Shown: positions 1-7,819, counted from the first letter of the stretch. The stretch is 39,238 nt of DNA from Planctomyces sp. SH-PL62 (GCA_945905295.1 CAMDPX010000047.1:1-39238), one strand, 5' to 3'. Numbers and translations: made by a program. The notes: generated by a model not told the origin, from the sequence alone.

Positions 1-150
1 GCGGACACGCTTCCCCATGAAGCGTGCTCCGTGAAGAACTCTGGCTCGACTCCAAGCAACTGGCGGTCGCTACTGTGCAAATTGTTGTTGACGATTCACC
101 AACCTCGACTATCGCCTCCCCTGCCGCGACCAGCGGCTTCCTTGAACAGT
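1..150. other. Gene-free left edge with one hairpin
   Basis: No convincing coding frame is seen. Positions 2-31 form an imperfect hairpin: the arm ACGCTTC pairs with GAAGCGT across a CCCAT loop, and the stem is extended by CGGA/TCCG with single bulges. The rest, to about 150, carries no recognisable signal. A gene lying to the left of the window cannot be excluded. Confidence 0.4.
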
Positions 151-276
151 GCAGTTAGCTGCGAGCAATCACGGCCTGACTGAAATGGGTTCACCGCTCG
201 CTTGGTGAATCAACGTCTCATTCCGGCTGTGGTTTGTCAATCGGCTGGAAGGCCCCGCTTGCGGCCTGGCAGAACG
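151..276. repeat. Dispersed intergenic repeat, copy A
   Basis: This is one of three copies in the first 2.5 kb. It shares with copy C (2295-2420) nearly the whole stretch from GTTAGC through the blocks TGAAATGGGTTCACCGCTCG and TCAATCGGCTGGAAGGCCCC to the end. It contains an internal hairpin (GTTCACC with GGTGAAT). It lies just past the 3' end of minus-strand genes. Its right end runs into an inverted-repeat pair that begins TGGCAGAAC at 267. Confidence 0.8.
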
Positions 277-352
277 ATGAGGCAGAATGATCCGAGGAGG
301 ATGACCGAATCAGAATTCTTGTCTTCATCGTCCTGCCCCCATTGTTCTGCCA
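267..352. repeat. Imperfect inverted repeat of the TGGCAGAA type
   Basis: The left arm starts TGGCAGAACGATGAGGCAG (267 onward) and the right arm ends CCCCCATTGTTCTGCCA (to 352). They are imperfect reverse complements with a spacer of roughly 35 nt. Related pairs flank copy C (2411-2462) and lie downstream of the WD40 gene (10744-10867). Confidence 0.7.
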
Positions 353-359
353 CTTCCCT

Positions 360-425
360 GTAGCCGAACTCGTGAGAGTTCGGACGGTCGGTGATCCGAT
401 CCCGAATTCTCACGAATTCGGCTAC
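360..425. repeat. REP/BIME-like inverted pair of GTAG hairpins
   Basis: The forward unit at 360-383 reads GTAG, stem CCGAACTC, loop GTGA, stem GAGTTCGG. The reverse unit at 402-425, read on the minus strand, is GTAG, stem CCGAATTC, loop GTGA, stem GAATTCGG. The two units differ by a compensatory C-G to T-A change in the stem. An 18-nt spacer separates them. The pair ends 14 nt downstream of the stop of the minus-strand gene at 440, so it could also stop transcription. Confidence 0.8.
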
Positions 426-439
426 TCGCACCTGCTGTT

Positions 440-679
440 TTACGACTTCAGCACAGGCGTGGCAGGCCGTGAAGCCACCGCTTTGTCCGTGTCGGGTGGA
501 ATCGCATTGTTCGATTCGGATTGCTGATCATCTTCGGCATAGGAAACGATCTGGCGACCGCTGCGCTTCTCTTGTTCTTTCAAATCGCGAAAGATGGCCT
601 GCAAATCGTAGTTAAAGCGGGCCGCGTAGGCATCGCGGGCGCGCCGGACTTCATCGACGATCGGGTCTGACCAAGTCAT
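440..679 (-). CDS. Small partner protein of PIN-domain toxin (putative antitoxin)
   Basis: This 79-residue protein starts MTWSDPIVDEV and has a charged helical first half with a FNYDLQAIFRDLK segment. The second half is polar and looks disordered. Its ATG overlaps the stop of the upstream PIN gene as ATGA (679-676), so the two are probably translationally coupled. Small proteins with this N-terminus occur beside PIN proteins in cyanobacteria and planctomycetes (recalled knowledge, not searched). The start is chosen from the ATGA overlap; a frame 11 codons longer upstream lies inside the PIN gene. An antitoxin role is inferred from position alone. There is no recognisable DNA-binding fold such as AbrB or RHH. 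Confidence 0.6.
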   Translation of the reverse strand: MTWSDPIVDEVRRARDAYAARFNYDLQAIFRDLKEQEKRSGRQIVSYAEDDQQSESNNAIPPDTDKAVASRPATPVLKS

Positions 680-1154
680 GGCTTCACCTCCATCATTTCT
701 TCCGGGGTGCAAATAATCGGTGCCTTGAATCCTCTGCTGGCGCAGACCTCCTCGATCTTAGCCCGCATGGTGGCGTTTGCCATGTGCCGGCAATTCCACG
801 TCAGCAGATACGGGACACGGTGAATCGCCGCAATCGCGATGTGCAGCGCGTCATTCTCCGCTTTCGTCGGCAAGGCTCCGACTTTGACAAGTTCTTCTGC
901 CAGCATTAACGCCGATTCGGTGATCTCCAGCATGGTCATCGACGCGAGTTCGGCGAGGCGTTCTTGTGCGGCCTGCGGATCTCCGTCTCCCGCTTCCTGA
1001 AGCACCAGTTGGGAAACACAGAGTTCATAACTCGCGCGCTGCCCGTCCCACCAATCGTGTGTGGATTGTTGATGCCGGCAACAATCACGTCACGGCTGGG
1101 CCGAGCGGTCAAGTAACTGACGAACGTGGTTTCGATATAGGCTCGCGTATTCAT
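676..1154 (-). pseudogene. VapC-like PIN-domain toxin, frameshifted
   Basis: PIN proteins are small Mg-dependent RNases and the toxin half of many type II toxin-antitoxin modules. The N-terminus (MNTRAYIETTFVSYL, from 1154) lies in one frame. From about 1074-1076 the family-like sequence (HQQSTHDWWDGQ, YELCVSQLVLQEA) continues in a second frame to 676, with conserved segments ENDALHIAIAA and LLTWNCRHMAN typical of the second acidic cluster and the C-terminal PIN region. One nucleotide appears to be missing in the GCCGGCATC stretch. As read, only fragments would be made: about 75 residues ending in unrelated sequence, or a 109-residue C-terminal piece starting at 1005. The cause may be true decay, a phase change or a sequencing error. 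The gene overlaps its downstream partner by ATGA. Confidence 0.7.
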
Positions 1155-1198
1155 GGCCATTCATGTTCGTGTTGAGAATGCGACGACTACATCGTTCG

Positions 1199-1270
1199 AT
1201 GAATCAACCTCTCATTCCGGCTGTGGTTTGTCAATCGGCTGGAAGGCCCCGCTTGCGGCCTGGCAGAACG
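1199..1270. repeat. Dispersed intergenic repeat, copy B (short)
   Basis: This copy matches copies A and C only over their right half, from GATGAATCAACCTCTCATTC through GGAAGGCCCCGCTTGCGGCC to TGGCAGAACG. It lies just downstream of the Phd-like gene (1277, minus) and upstream of the PIN gene. Confidence 0.8.
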
Positions 1271-1276
1271 GGGGAA

Positions 1277-1564
1277 TCATTCGATGCCGAGTTGTTTTTT
1301 GACGTCCGCCAGCGGGATGCCCTTGCCTCTGATACCCTTTCGACGGGCCGCCAGAGACTTCATCAGCTTCTTGTTGCTTCCCGTTCGTTCGACTTCGTCT
1401 GCAAAATCGTTGCTCATTCCCACGTCGAAGCCTTCCCTGTTGTTGACGGCAGTCAGCGCGAATCGTTGTCCGTCCGCCGATTCCAAAACAACGACCCCTT
1501 GTCGAGCCTTTTTCAGTAGCTCGTTGAGAGATGCTGCTCGTGCCGAGACGGCGATTGTTTTCAT
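1277..1564 (-). CDS. Phd/YefM-like antitoxin homologue
   Basis: This 95-residue protein begins MKTIAVSARAASLNELLKKA, followed by GVVVLESADGQRFALTAVNN. This is the order seen in Phd/YefM antitoxin N-terminal domains: a short strand, a helix, then a beta hairpin ending in an 'LTAV' strand. The C-terminal half is basic (KKLMKSLAARRKG) and ends in a short helix. No toxin-like gene is adjacent: the next gene upstream on the same strand is the retropepsin-like protein 55 bp away, and downstream is repeat copy B. It is therefore an orphan antitoxin or part of a small accessory operon. An SD-like GAGG sits about 6 nt before the ATG. Confidence 0.6.
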   Translation of the reverse strand: MKTIAVSARAASLNELLKKARQGVVVLESADGQRFALTAVNNREGFDVGMSNDFADEVERTGSNKKLMKSLAARRKGIRGKGIPLADVKKQLGIE

Positions 1565-1619
1565 AGTTGCCTCTTCGCTCTGCGAATAAAAAGGAGATTG
1601 CTGACCTTGGTCATCTGCA

Positions 1620-2003
1620 TCAACTCAGCCACAAGCGGCCTTGGCGGAAGTCGATCTCAAGCTTGTGACCGCGCAGGAAGTCCAGCCCCAAGAGGCCATC
1701 AATCCCCGCAGTTGGCGGGAGCGTATGGGCGAGGACGGGCAATTCAACTCGTTCTTGGCCCAAGCCAACGACGCGCTGCAGTTTCACCAGCGGCGCAAAC
1801 TCGACCCCGCTGCCGGTCGTGACTTTGACCTTCTCGGCATCGTGATTGAGGGCACAACCAACGACGATCAAATGCTCAGAGTTGATCATGGTGCGAGTCG
1901 CCCCGGTATCGAGCGCCAGTCGCAGGACAGCGCTTCCCTGCGAACCGAATATCTCCACCGAGACGAAAATCAGGCCGTGGCTCGCTCGAAACGAGTCGGT
2001 CAC
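1620..2003 (-). CDS. Retropepsin-like aspartic protease
   Basis: This 127-residue protein carries the aspartyl protease signature LALDTGATRTMI (DTGA at residues 32-35) and a C-terminal flap/second-strand segment GIDGLLGLDFLRGHKLEIDF. This is the layout of single-domain bacterial retropepsin-like proteins, which would work as dimers with one Asp from each chain. No signal peptide or membrane segment is seen, so it is probably cytoplasmic. The start is GTG at 2003, overlapping the stop of the upstream gene (GTGA), which indicates coupled translation. The substrate is unknown; the obvious candidate is the small upstream partner. Fold assignment is fairly safe, biological role unknown. Confidence 0.75.
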   Translation of the reverse strand: MTDSFRASHGLIFVSVEIFGSQGSAVLRLALDTGATRTMINSEHLIVVGCALNHDAEKVKVTTGSGVEFAPLVKLQRVVGLGQERVELPVLAHTLPPTAGIDGLLGLDFLRGHKLEIDFRQGRLWLS

Positions 2004-2227
2004 AGCACCACCGCCGTGTTCTCGGGCATTTCGCCGGTGAAGAGCGTCGCATACCGAGCCGGTTTGACGGCGAGGAGATGACGATAGACTTCATCTCGAT
2101 CCTTGCTGTGGCAAATCACTTTGCCACTGAGGACTTGAAGGTGCTCGTCAGTCTCTGGGTCGGCGATGAGTACCCATTCGTCATCGAATTGAGATTCCAT
2201 TTCTTGGACCGTCATCTCCTGTTCCAT
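2000..2227 (-). CDS. Small acidic protein coupled to retropepsin
   Basis: This 75-residue acidic protein starts MEQEMTVQEMESQF, then contains DEWVLIADPETDEHLQVLSGKV, SKDRDEVYRHLLAVKP and ends FTGEMPENTAVVL. The ATG at 2227 is preferred over a longer frame to 2287 because it follows a GAGG motif and because homologues, as I remember them, begin at this point. The stop overlaps the GTG of the protease gene. I recognise the combination 'small acidic protein plus retropepsin' as recurring in cyanobacteria and planctomycetes, but know no assigned function. It could be a protease substrate, inhibitor or adaptor (inference). Confidence 0.65.
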   Translation of the reverse strand: MEQEMTVQEMESQFDDEWVLIADPETDEHLQVLSGKVICHSKDRDEVYRHLLAVKPARYATLFTGEMPENTAVVL

Positions 2228-2294
2228 GATCTTGGACCTCGTGAAGTAGGGCGCTGGATTTGATGAGGAGTCACGTCCCGCGGCCAACAGTTAA

Positions 2295-2420
2295 GTTAGC
2301 CGCGCGCGAGCGATCACGGACCGACTGAAATGGGTTCACCGCTCGCTTGGTGAATCAACGTCTCATTCCGGCGGTGGTTTGTCAATCGGCTGGAAGGCCC
2401 CGCTTGCGGCTTGGTAGAAG
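2295..2420. repeat. Dispersed intergenic repeat, copy C
   Basis: This is the full-length counterpart of copy A, collinear from GTTAGC through GATCACGG, TGAAATGGGTTCACCGCTCG and TCAATCGGCTGGAAGGCCCC. It lies between the retropepsin pair and the end of the cytochrome/DUF1592 gene. Confidence 0.8.
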
Positions 2421-2462
2421 GATGGAGAGAGAACTCAAAAAGAGTCTTCATTGTTCTGCCAA
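2411..2462. repeat. Imperfect inverted repeat of the TGGCAGAA type
   Basis: The left arm TTGGTAGAAGGATGGAGA and the right arm TCTTCATTGTTCTGCCAA are imperfect reverse complements. The element abuts the stop codon of the minus-strand gene ending at 2464 and could serve as its transcription terminator. Confidence 0.65.
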
Positions 2463-2463
2463 C

Positions 2464-4989
2464 TTACTTGTTCTGAAATAGCTCACTCTGCACCACTTCA
2501 TGCAGGAGCGATCGGAAGCCGTAGTTCTTGTCCCGCACGCGGGCGACGATGGCTTCGATCTCCGGAAGATCGGCTTTGGTCGGTGCTCCGCCGGTGGCGT
2601 AGGTCAGCACCTTTGTGGCGAGCGATCGGGCAAGCTGGTCCTTATCTCGCAGCAGCAAATGGCGGAACTCGTCGATGTTCTGGAACGGCTGGCCATCTTC
2701 GGTCACGCTGGAGGGATCAACTCGCGGGCCGCGGTAGTAATTCATCTTGCGACCGTCCAAGACCACCTCTTCCGCATCTCGTCGCCAGCCGGAGATCCGA
2801 TACTTCTCACGCCAGCCGCCGATGCAATCGAAACTCTCGAGCGCGAAACCTGGCGGGTCGATCTTCGTGTGACAACTGGCGCAGGCGGGGTCGGTGCGGT
2901 GCTTGGCCAGTTGCTCGCGGATCGTCGTCGCGCCGCGAATGTCCGGATCGATCGCCGCGACCCCTTCGGGTGGCGGGGGCGGAGGCGTACCCAAGATGCG
3001 ATCGAGCACCCACGCTCCGCGCATGACCGGCGAGGTCGACGTGCCGTTGGCCGTGACCTTCATGACGCTGGCCATTGTGATGACTCCGCCACGATGACTG
3101 TCTGGCGGCAGCGGCGTCTTGTGAAACTCCCAGCCGGTCAGGCCGGGGATGCCGTAATGCTTTCCGAGTCGGCCGTTGAGCATCGTGAAGTCGGAGGCCA
3201 CGAATTTGGTCAGGGGTAAGTCCTGCTTGAGGACTTCGTCGAAGAAGAGTTCGGTCTCGCGGATCATCGACACTTTCAGCAGGTGATCGAATTCGGGGTA
3301 CACGAGGTGGCTCGGTTCGGTCGCGTCGATTTCGCGCAGGCCCAGCCATTGGCCGACGAAGTGTTCGGTGAATTGTTGGGCTTTGGGGTGTGCGAGCATT
3401 CGTTCGACTTGCCGATGAATTGGCGAGCCGGAGGGCGTTAGCCCCCGGACTGCGGTTTCGTTGGTAGTTCGAGCCGGCGGATTTGTCCGGGGGCTAACGC
3501 CCTCCGGCTCGCCTGATCCGGTCAGTCTTCCCTTCTCGGCGAGTTCAAAGAGTTCGTCGTCCGGCATCGTGCTCCAGAGGAAATACGAAAGCCGATTGGC
3601 CAACGCGAAATCATCGAGCTTGCCCGGTTGCTCGCGGAGGAACAGGAACTCGGGCGAGATCAACACCCCTTTCAGAGCGGCTCGCATTGCCAACTCGAAC
3701 GTGTAGCCGCCATCCAGCTTGGCCTGCACAATGGCCACGAACGGTGCGACGTCATCAGCGATCACGTTCCGGCGAAACGCTCGGCGCGTGAACTTCGTCA
3801 GGATGCGTGCGGCATCGACGATGGGTTGGTCCGAGACGACTTCCACGCGGTCGGAGAAGTTGTAAATCGGAAACTTCTTCTGCGGCATGTCGCCGAAGAT
3901 GCGGCGATGACTTTCGGGAGGCCAGGTCTCGTTGAGCGGGCCTTCGACTTCGACATACTGCACGGCGAGACCGGGGCCGTTCCAGTATTCGCCACCGGTT
4001 TGCTTCACGGTGTTCGCGCCGGCCAATCCATACGGCAGCATTCGGATCGTGGTGCGCGGTTCCATGTAGCGGACGAACTCGAACACAGTTGGCTTATCGG
4101 GCGGGGCGTCGAAGTAGCTGATCAAGCCGTGCGTCCCCGTCAGGCGCGTATCGCTGGTGGTCACTCGAAACGTGACCGGTTTGCCTTCCCCTTGAATGGT
4201 GGATGCGGAAATGCGGAAGCGATAGTTGCCGGCATCCGGTGGATAGAACGTTGAGATGCTGGCGTTGTGCCATTCGGATGAGCAGAAGCAGACGACTTCG
4301 CCATCATCGAGGAAGCGATACACGTCCTCGGTGGTTCCTCGAACCGGGTGCCCGTCTTTGAGACTGTACCGCTTGTCAATCCGCAGCGGCGGCTTGGGTC
4401 GGTTAGCGATGGCCATGTTCAAGGCGGTGTCGGCCGCTTCGAGATACTTCTCCATCAAGAAGGATGACGTGTGATGCGCCGCGCCGGCGTTATCAAAACC
4501 GTTGGCCGAGCCATCCGCAGGCAACTGCTCTTTCAAGCTGACTTTGATGCCCAGCAGATCGTTGATCGTGTTCTCGTACTCGGTCCGATTCAACCGGCGG
4601 AGGATCACTCGCCCCTGAGTCGCCCGCGCGGCGGCATCGGCATCGGCCACGCGCGGGGCCAACCAATCGATCAGCGTCTGGACTTCCTTTTCCGGCGGAC
4701 GCGGTTTCGTCTTGGGGGGCATCTCTCCCGCTCGGAGTCGCTCAACCACAGTGGTCCAATGCTTGCGAGCCGCCGCATCCGCAAAGTCCAGCTTTAGGTT
4801 GTCCAGCCGGAGATTCCCCTTGGGTTTGTCTCCGCGATGACACTCCACGCAATGCTGAGTCAGCAGCGGCCGGAATTGATCCTCGAATGTCTTCGGATCG
4901 TCCGCCTTGCCGGTGGTGAAAGACGCGGCGACGACCACCAGGCTCAGCAATGTCACACCAACGCCGACCCACTTGCGAGACTTGGCCAT
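2464..4989 (-). CDS. Secreted cytochrome-like DUF1587/1595/1592/1588/1585 protein
   Basis: This 841-residue planctomycete-specific multidomain protein begins with a signal peptide or N-terminal anchor (VGVTLLSLVVVAASFTTG). A PSCyt1-type haem motif CVECH is near residue 45. A DUF1587 segment (LRRLNRTEYENTINDLLG), a carbohydrate-binding-like middle, DUF1595 (FTRRAFRRN), DUF1592 (LANRLSYFLWSTMPDDELF), DUF1588 with a second haem motif CASCH, and C-terminal DUF1585 follow. It is probably periplasmic; the family's role is not established, and polymer degradation coupled to redox is often suggested. The start at 4989 (MAKSRKW) follows a GGAGAG motif; a 13-codon longer frame exists. Residues about 492-523 are encoded by an in-frame palindromic insertion (3422-3513). 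It is divergent from the PQQ gene at 5146. Confidence 0.9.
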   Translation of the reverse strand: MAKSRKWVGVGVTLLSLVVVAASFTTGKADDPKTFEDQFRPLLTQHCVECHRGDKPKGNLRLDNLKLDFADAAARKHWTTVVERLRAGEMPPKTKPRPPEKEVQTLIDWLAPRVADADAAARATQGRVILRRLNRTEYENTINDLLGIKVSLKEQLPADGSANGFDNAGAAHHTSSFLMEKYLEAADTALNMAIANRPKPPLRIDKRYSLKDGHPVRGTTEDVYRFLDDGEVVCFCSSEWHNASISTFYPPDAGNYRFRISASTIQGEGKPVTFRVTTSDTRLTGTHGLISYFDAPPDKPTVFEFVRYMEPRTTIRMLPYGLAGANTVKQTGGEYWNGPGLAVQYVEVEGPLNETWPPESHRRIFGDMPQKKFPIYNFSDRVEVVSDQPIVDAARILTKFTRRAFRRNVIADDVAPFVAIVQAKLDGGYTFELAMRAALKGVLISPEFLFLREQPGKLDDFALANRLSYFLWSTMPDDELFELAEKGRLTGSGEPEGVSPRTNPPARTTNETAVRGLTPSGSPIHRQVERMLAHPKAQQFTEHFVGQWLGLREIDATEPSHLVYPEFDHLLKVSMIRETELFFDEVLKQDLPLTKFVASDFTMLNGRLGKHYGIPGLTGWEFHKTPLPPDSHRGGVITMASVMKVTANGTSTSPVMRGAWVLDRILGTPPPPPPEGVAAIDPDIRGATTIREQLAKHRTDPACASCHTKIDPPGFALESFDCIGGWREKYRISGWRRDAEEVVLDGRKMNYYRGPRVDPSSVTEDGQPFQNIDEFRHLLLRDKDQLARSLATKVLTYATGGAPTKADLPEIEAIVARVRDKNYGFRSLLHEVVQSELFQNK
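3422..3513. repeat. Palindromic element inserted inside the cytochrome/DUF1592 gene
   Basis: Two perfect 29-nt reverse-complement arms (3422-3450 and 3485-3513) are separated by 34 nt. Within each arm, stem CCGGAGGGC, loop GTTA and stem GCCCCCGG fold as a smaller hairpin preceded by GCGAG. The same layout (GCGAG, GC-rich stem, loop GTCA) recurs at 32477-32552. It is read through in frame by the host gene. Confidence 0.85.
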
Positions 4990-5145
4990 AGCATCTCTCC
5001 GCCCCACGGACTTGTGATTCAGCACCAATCAACTTCCACTTGTCGGTTGATTGTCAGCTTTCGGATCGAGCACTACAAGCACCCTGAATTGAAGTCCGTC
5101 GCGGTCTCAACGGTTCCGTCCCAGAGTGATTCGGAGACACATCTC
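4990..5145. promoter_or_regulatory. Divergent intergenic region
   Basis: This 156-bp gap separates the divergent starts of the cytochrome/DUF1592 gene (4989, minus) and the PQQ gene (5146, plus). It must hold both promoters unless they are further inside the genes. I could not identify convincing -10/-35 boxes or operators. GGAGA ahead of 5146 and GGAGAG ahead of 4989 are plausible ribosome binding sites. Confidence 0.4.
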
Positions 5146-7791
5146 ATGCGAGCATACTCGGCGTTGATGTTCTTGGTGTTGGCCGCGAGCGGCGTCTTAG
5201 CCGCCGACGATTGGGGGCAGTTGCAAGGAGATGCCTTGCGATCAGGGAATGTGCCGGCGGTGTCGGTGAAGACTCCGGTGAGTTTGATCGCCGCGATTCC
5301 GCTGACGGATGGGATCTTCGCGTCACCGGTCGTCAGCGACGGCCAAGTGTTTGTCATCGACGGATCGGGTGTCGTGTTTGCGCTGGATGCGAAGACGCTC
5401 AAGGTGCAGTGGAAGTTCGCCTCGCGCGGCGGAGCGGGGAACTGCAACAACGTGGCGGCTCCGGCGGTTGTGGGGAAGTATCTGCATGTCGGCACGGCCG
5501 CTGGTTTTTATTACGTGCTCGATCGCGAGAGCGGAGCCGTTGTTCGTGAGATCGACTGTCACGAACCGATCCTGACGTCACCGGCGGTCGGCGCAGATCG
5601 CGTGTATTTCGCAACGCTCGGTGCGCAGGTCTATGTGGTGGAACCCAACGGCACCGTCGCCTGGACTTGGGACTTCGTGAAGGAGGTCGTCAAGTTCGAT
5701 GGCAACCGCTGGAGCGGAGAAGAATGGTTGGCTCAACGCAAAGATCGCGTGACGTGGCGCGATCACTTTGTTTGCTCGCGCGATCTTTGTCTGGTCGGTA
5801 AGACGGTCGTGATTCCGGCGGGTGGGCGAACGGTGTTCCTCGATGATGCGGGCGATCATCCGCAGCTTCGCGTGATCGGTCAGATTCCGGCCTACGATGG
5901 ATCGGAGTTCCCCGCGACGTTCGGTCAAAGCGCCGACGCGGCCGGCAACGTCTATGTCCAATGGCACCGCCGCGACAACGCGGGGCGCGTTGAGATTCTG
6001 AAACTCAACAAGGACGCGATCGAAACCGATTTCGTGAAGGGGACTCAAACCGCAATTCACTTGCCCGGCCTGCTGAGCTTCGCCTCGGTCAGCGTTCGCG
6101 GCAGTGACGTGTATCGAGTGAAGCCCGAAGAGGGTCTTGGCCTGTGCCGGCACAAAGCGGGCGAAGAGAAGCCAGAGGTGCTCTGCCCAGCGGCTTCGAT
6201 TTGTCCGCCGGTGCTGACTCGTGACCACGCAATCTACGGTGGACTGGATGGGAAGCTGTATGTCGTGCCGTTGACGAGCGGCGAAACTTTTTCGTTCGCG
6301 ACGGCGTTTGGTGCGCCAATCACGGCACCGGTGGCGGTGGCCGGAGGACGGATCTATGTCGGAAGTGAAGATGGTTATCTCTACGTGCTTGGTCCCGATG
6401 GAAAAGCGCCGCTGCCGAAGCAGGATTTGGAAGTGTGGAAAGTTCGCAGTCCGATCACCGGCAAGTTCGCCGATGCGAAGTTCGACTGGTACACGAACTA
6501 CGGCGACTTCGGTGGCACGAACTCCAACGCACAAGGCCTGAAACCTCCGCTGCGAATGCGTTGGGCTCGGCGACTCGAAGGGACGGTTAAGCATCTGCCG
6601 GTGTGCGGCGGCGGGCGGGTGTACTCGCACACGGCCGAAGGGCAGATCATCGCGGTTGAGCAAGATACTGGCCGGCTGCTGTGGCGACGGCATTGGCCTG
6701 ACGTCTATTTGTCGTTCACCTCGCCGCTGTATGTGAACGGCAAATTGCTGATCCCACAGGCGGGCATCAAACGCTCGCTGATGCGCTGTCTCGATGCGGC
6801 GACCGGAAAGCTGTTGTGGGAAGCACCGTTCACCGGCTCGCCCAGTTGGAGCCGTCAGTTCCCGCCGCTGGTGCATGGCAACGTCGCGATCTATGCGTCC
6901 GGCTCTGGCAGTTATGCTCCGCAAGGAACCGAGAAGCCGTTCACGTTCAAAGGGACGCCCGAAGCGGCTCGCGATAACGAAGAGGTCATGAGTTGGATTT
7001 ACTCGAACGACAATCCCTACTACCCGAAAGACAATCACCCGCTGCTTTGGGCGTGGGACTTGGATACTGGCAAGCTGGTCTGGGGCAAAGATTTCTCCGA
7101 GTACGGTCGCGGCGGCAACGACTGCGGCATCTGTTTGTTGGATGGCAAACTTTTCTACTCAACGTTCTTCGGCTTTGCGGCGAGTCAACGAGTTCGTCGT
7201 GGACTCCCTCCGGACAACAACGGCTTGACCGCCTGCATGGACCCAGCGACCGGCAAAGTGAATTGGCTCACGACGAAGTATTACGTCACCGCCAAATGCA
7301 CGCTGAGCGCGCGCGACGGCCGCATCTACATCGGCGGCTACAACCCGGCGATCGAGACGACGAAGGATCGCTTTGTCTGGTGCTTGGACGCCAAAGATGG
7401 GTCGCTGATCTGGAAGTCCGAAGCGGTGACATCGGCGCTGAACGTCGTCAGCGTGGGTGAGCAATTCATCTTCTCGAATGCTCTGCGCGGCCGAGGCAAC
7501 GTCTTCGATCGCGAGACCGGTAAGGTCATCGGCGGCGTCGGCCACAACTACGCTTGCTGCCGGTTCACGCTGTCTGAGCCATACATCCTCGGCGCGAACA
7601 TGGACATGATCGACCTGTCGCAAGACAGCAAGCTGGTCTCGACCGGCCCGGCGATTGATTCGCGCGAATGTTTGGGAGCCGTCGTTTCCAACGGCCGCAT
7701 CTTCTACATGTCACAAGCCAGCGGCTTCGTGGTCTCGCAGACCTATGGTGAGATGTCGAAGACGCTGCCCGCAGTTTGGGAACGGCCGTAA
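5146..7791 (+). CDS. Secreted PQQ-like beta-propeller protein
   Basis: This 881-residue protein starts with a signal peptide (MRAYSALMFLVLAASGVLAADD). Many PQQ/BamB-type blade repeats follow, with recurring aromatic 'LDAKTLKVQWKF', 'LDRESGAVVREID', 'VEQDTGRLLWRRHW', 'LDAATGKLLWEAPF', 'WDLDTGKLVWGKDF', 'LDAKDGSLIWKSE' motifs. This is long enough for two propellers, joined near residues 420-470 (LPKQDLEVWKV, YTNYGDFGGTNSNAQG). Planctomycetes encode many such secreted propellers, often outer-membrane or periplasmic scaffolds; no catalytic residues identify an alcohol dehydrogenase. The frame is open 103 codons further upstream, but the start at 5146 is chosen for the signal peptide and the GGAGA upstream. 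A strong inverted repeat follows the stop. Confidence 0.85.
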   Translation: MRAYSALMFLVLAASGVLAADDWGQLQGDALRSGNVPAVSVKTPVSLIAAIPLTDGIFASPVVSDGQVFVIDGSGVVFALDAKTLKVQWKFASRGGAGNCNNVAAPAVVGKYLHVGTAAGFYYVLDRESGAVVREIDCHEPILTSPAVGADRVYFATLGAQVYVVEPNGTVAWTWDFVKEVVKFDGNRWSGEEWLAQRKDRVTWRDHFVCSRDLCLVGKTVVIPAGGRTVFLDDAGDHPQLRVIGQIPAYDGSEFPATFGQSADAAGNVYVQWHRRDNAGRVEILKLNKDAIETDFVKGTQTAIHLPGLLSFASVSVRGSDVYRVKPEEGLGLCRHKAGEEKPEVLCPAASICPPVLTRDHAIYGGLDGKLYVVPLTSGETFSFATAFGAPITAPVAVAGGRIYVGSEDGYLYVLGPDGKAPLPKQDLEVWKVRSPITGKFADAKFDWYTNYGDFGGTNSNAQGLKPPLRMRWARRLEGTVKHLPVCGGGRVYSHTAEGQIIAVEQDTGRLLWRRHWPDVYLSFTSPLYVNGKLLIPQAGIKRSLMRCLDAATGKLLWEAPFTGSPSWSRQFPPLVHGNVAIYASGSGSYAPQGTEKPFTFKGTPEAARDNEEVMSWIYSNDNPYYPKDNHPLLWAWDLDTGKLVWGKDFSEYGRGGNDCGICLLDGKLFYSTFFGFAASQRVRRGLPPDNNGLTACMDPATGKVNWLTTKYYVTAKCTLSARDGRIYIGGYNPAIETTKDRFVWCLDAKDGSLIWKSEAVTSALNVVSVGEQFIFSNALRGRGNVFDRETGKVIGGVGHNYACCRFTLSEPYILGANMDMIDLSQDSKLVSTGPAIDSRECLGAVVSNGRIFYMSQASGFVVSQTYGEMSKTLPAVWERP

Positions 7792-7819
7792 CCAACGCTG
7801 TGTCCCTAATTGTGAACGC

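Noticed and set aside
151-2420. CRISPR array
   Set aside because: Only three copies about 1 kb apart with genes between them; no short regular spacers and no cas genes.
151-2420. Canonical integron attC sites
   Set aside because: The repeats do not contain recognisable RYYYAAC/GTTRRRY core pairs, and no integrase gene is visible; kept only as a loose analogy.
4837-5145. 103-codon N-terminal extension of the PQQ gene
   Set aside because: It overlaps the start of the divergent cytochrome gene, and the signal peptide begins at 5146 after a GGAGA motif.
5578-7038. 486-codon open frame on the minus strand
   Set aside because: Antisense to the PQQ propeller gene; Arg/His/Gln-rich with no family-like motifs, a typical high-GC shadow frame.
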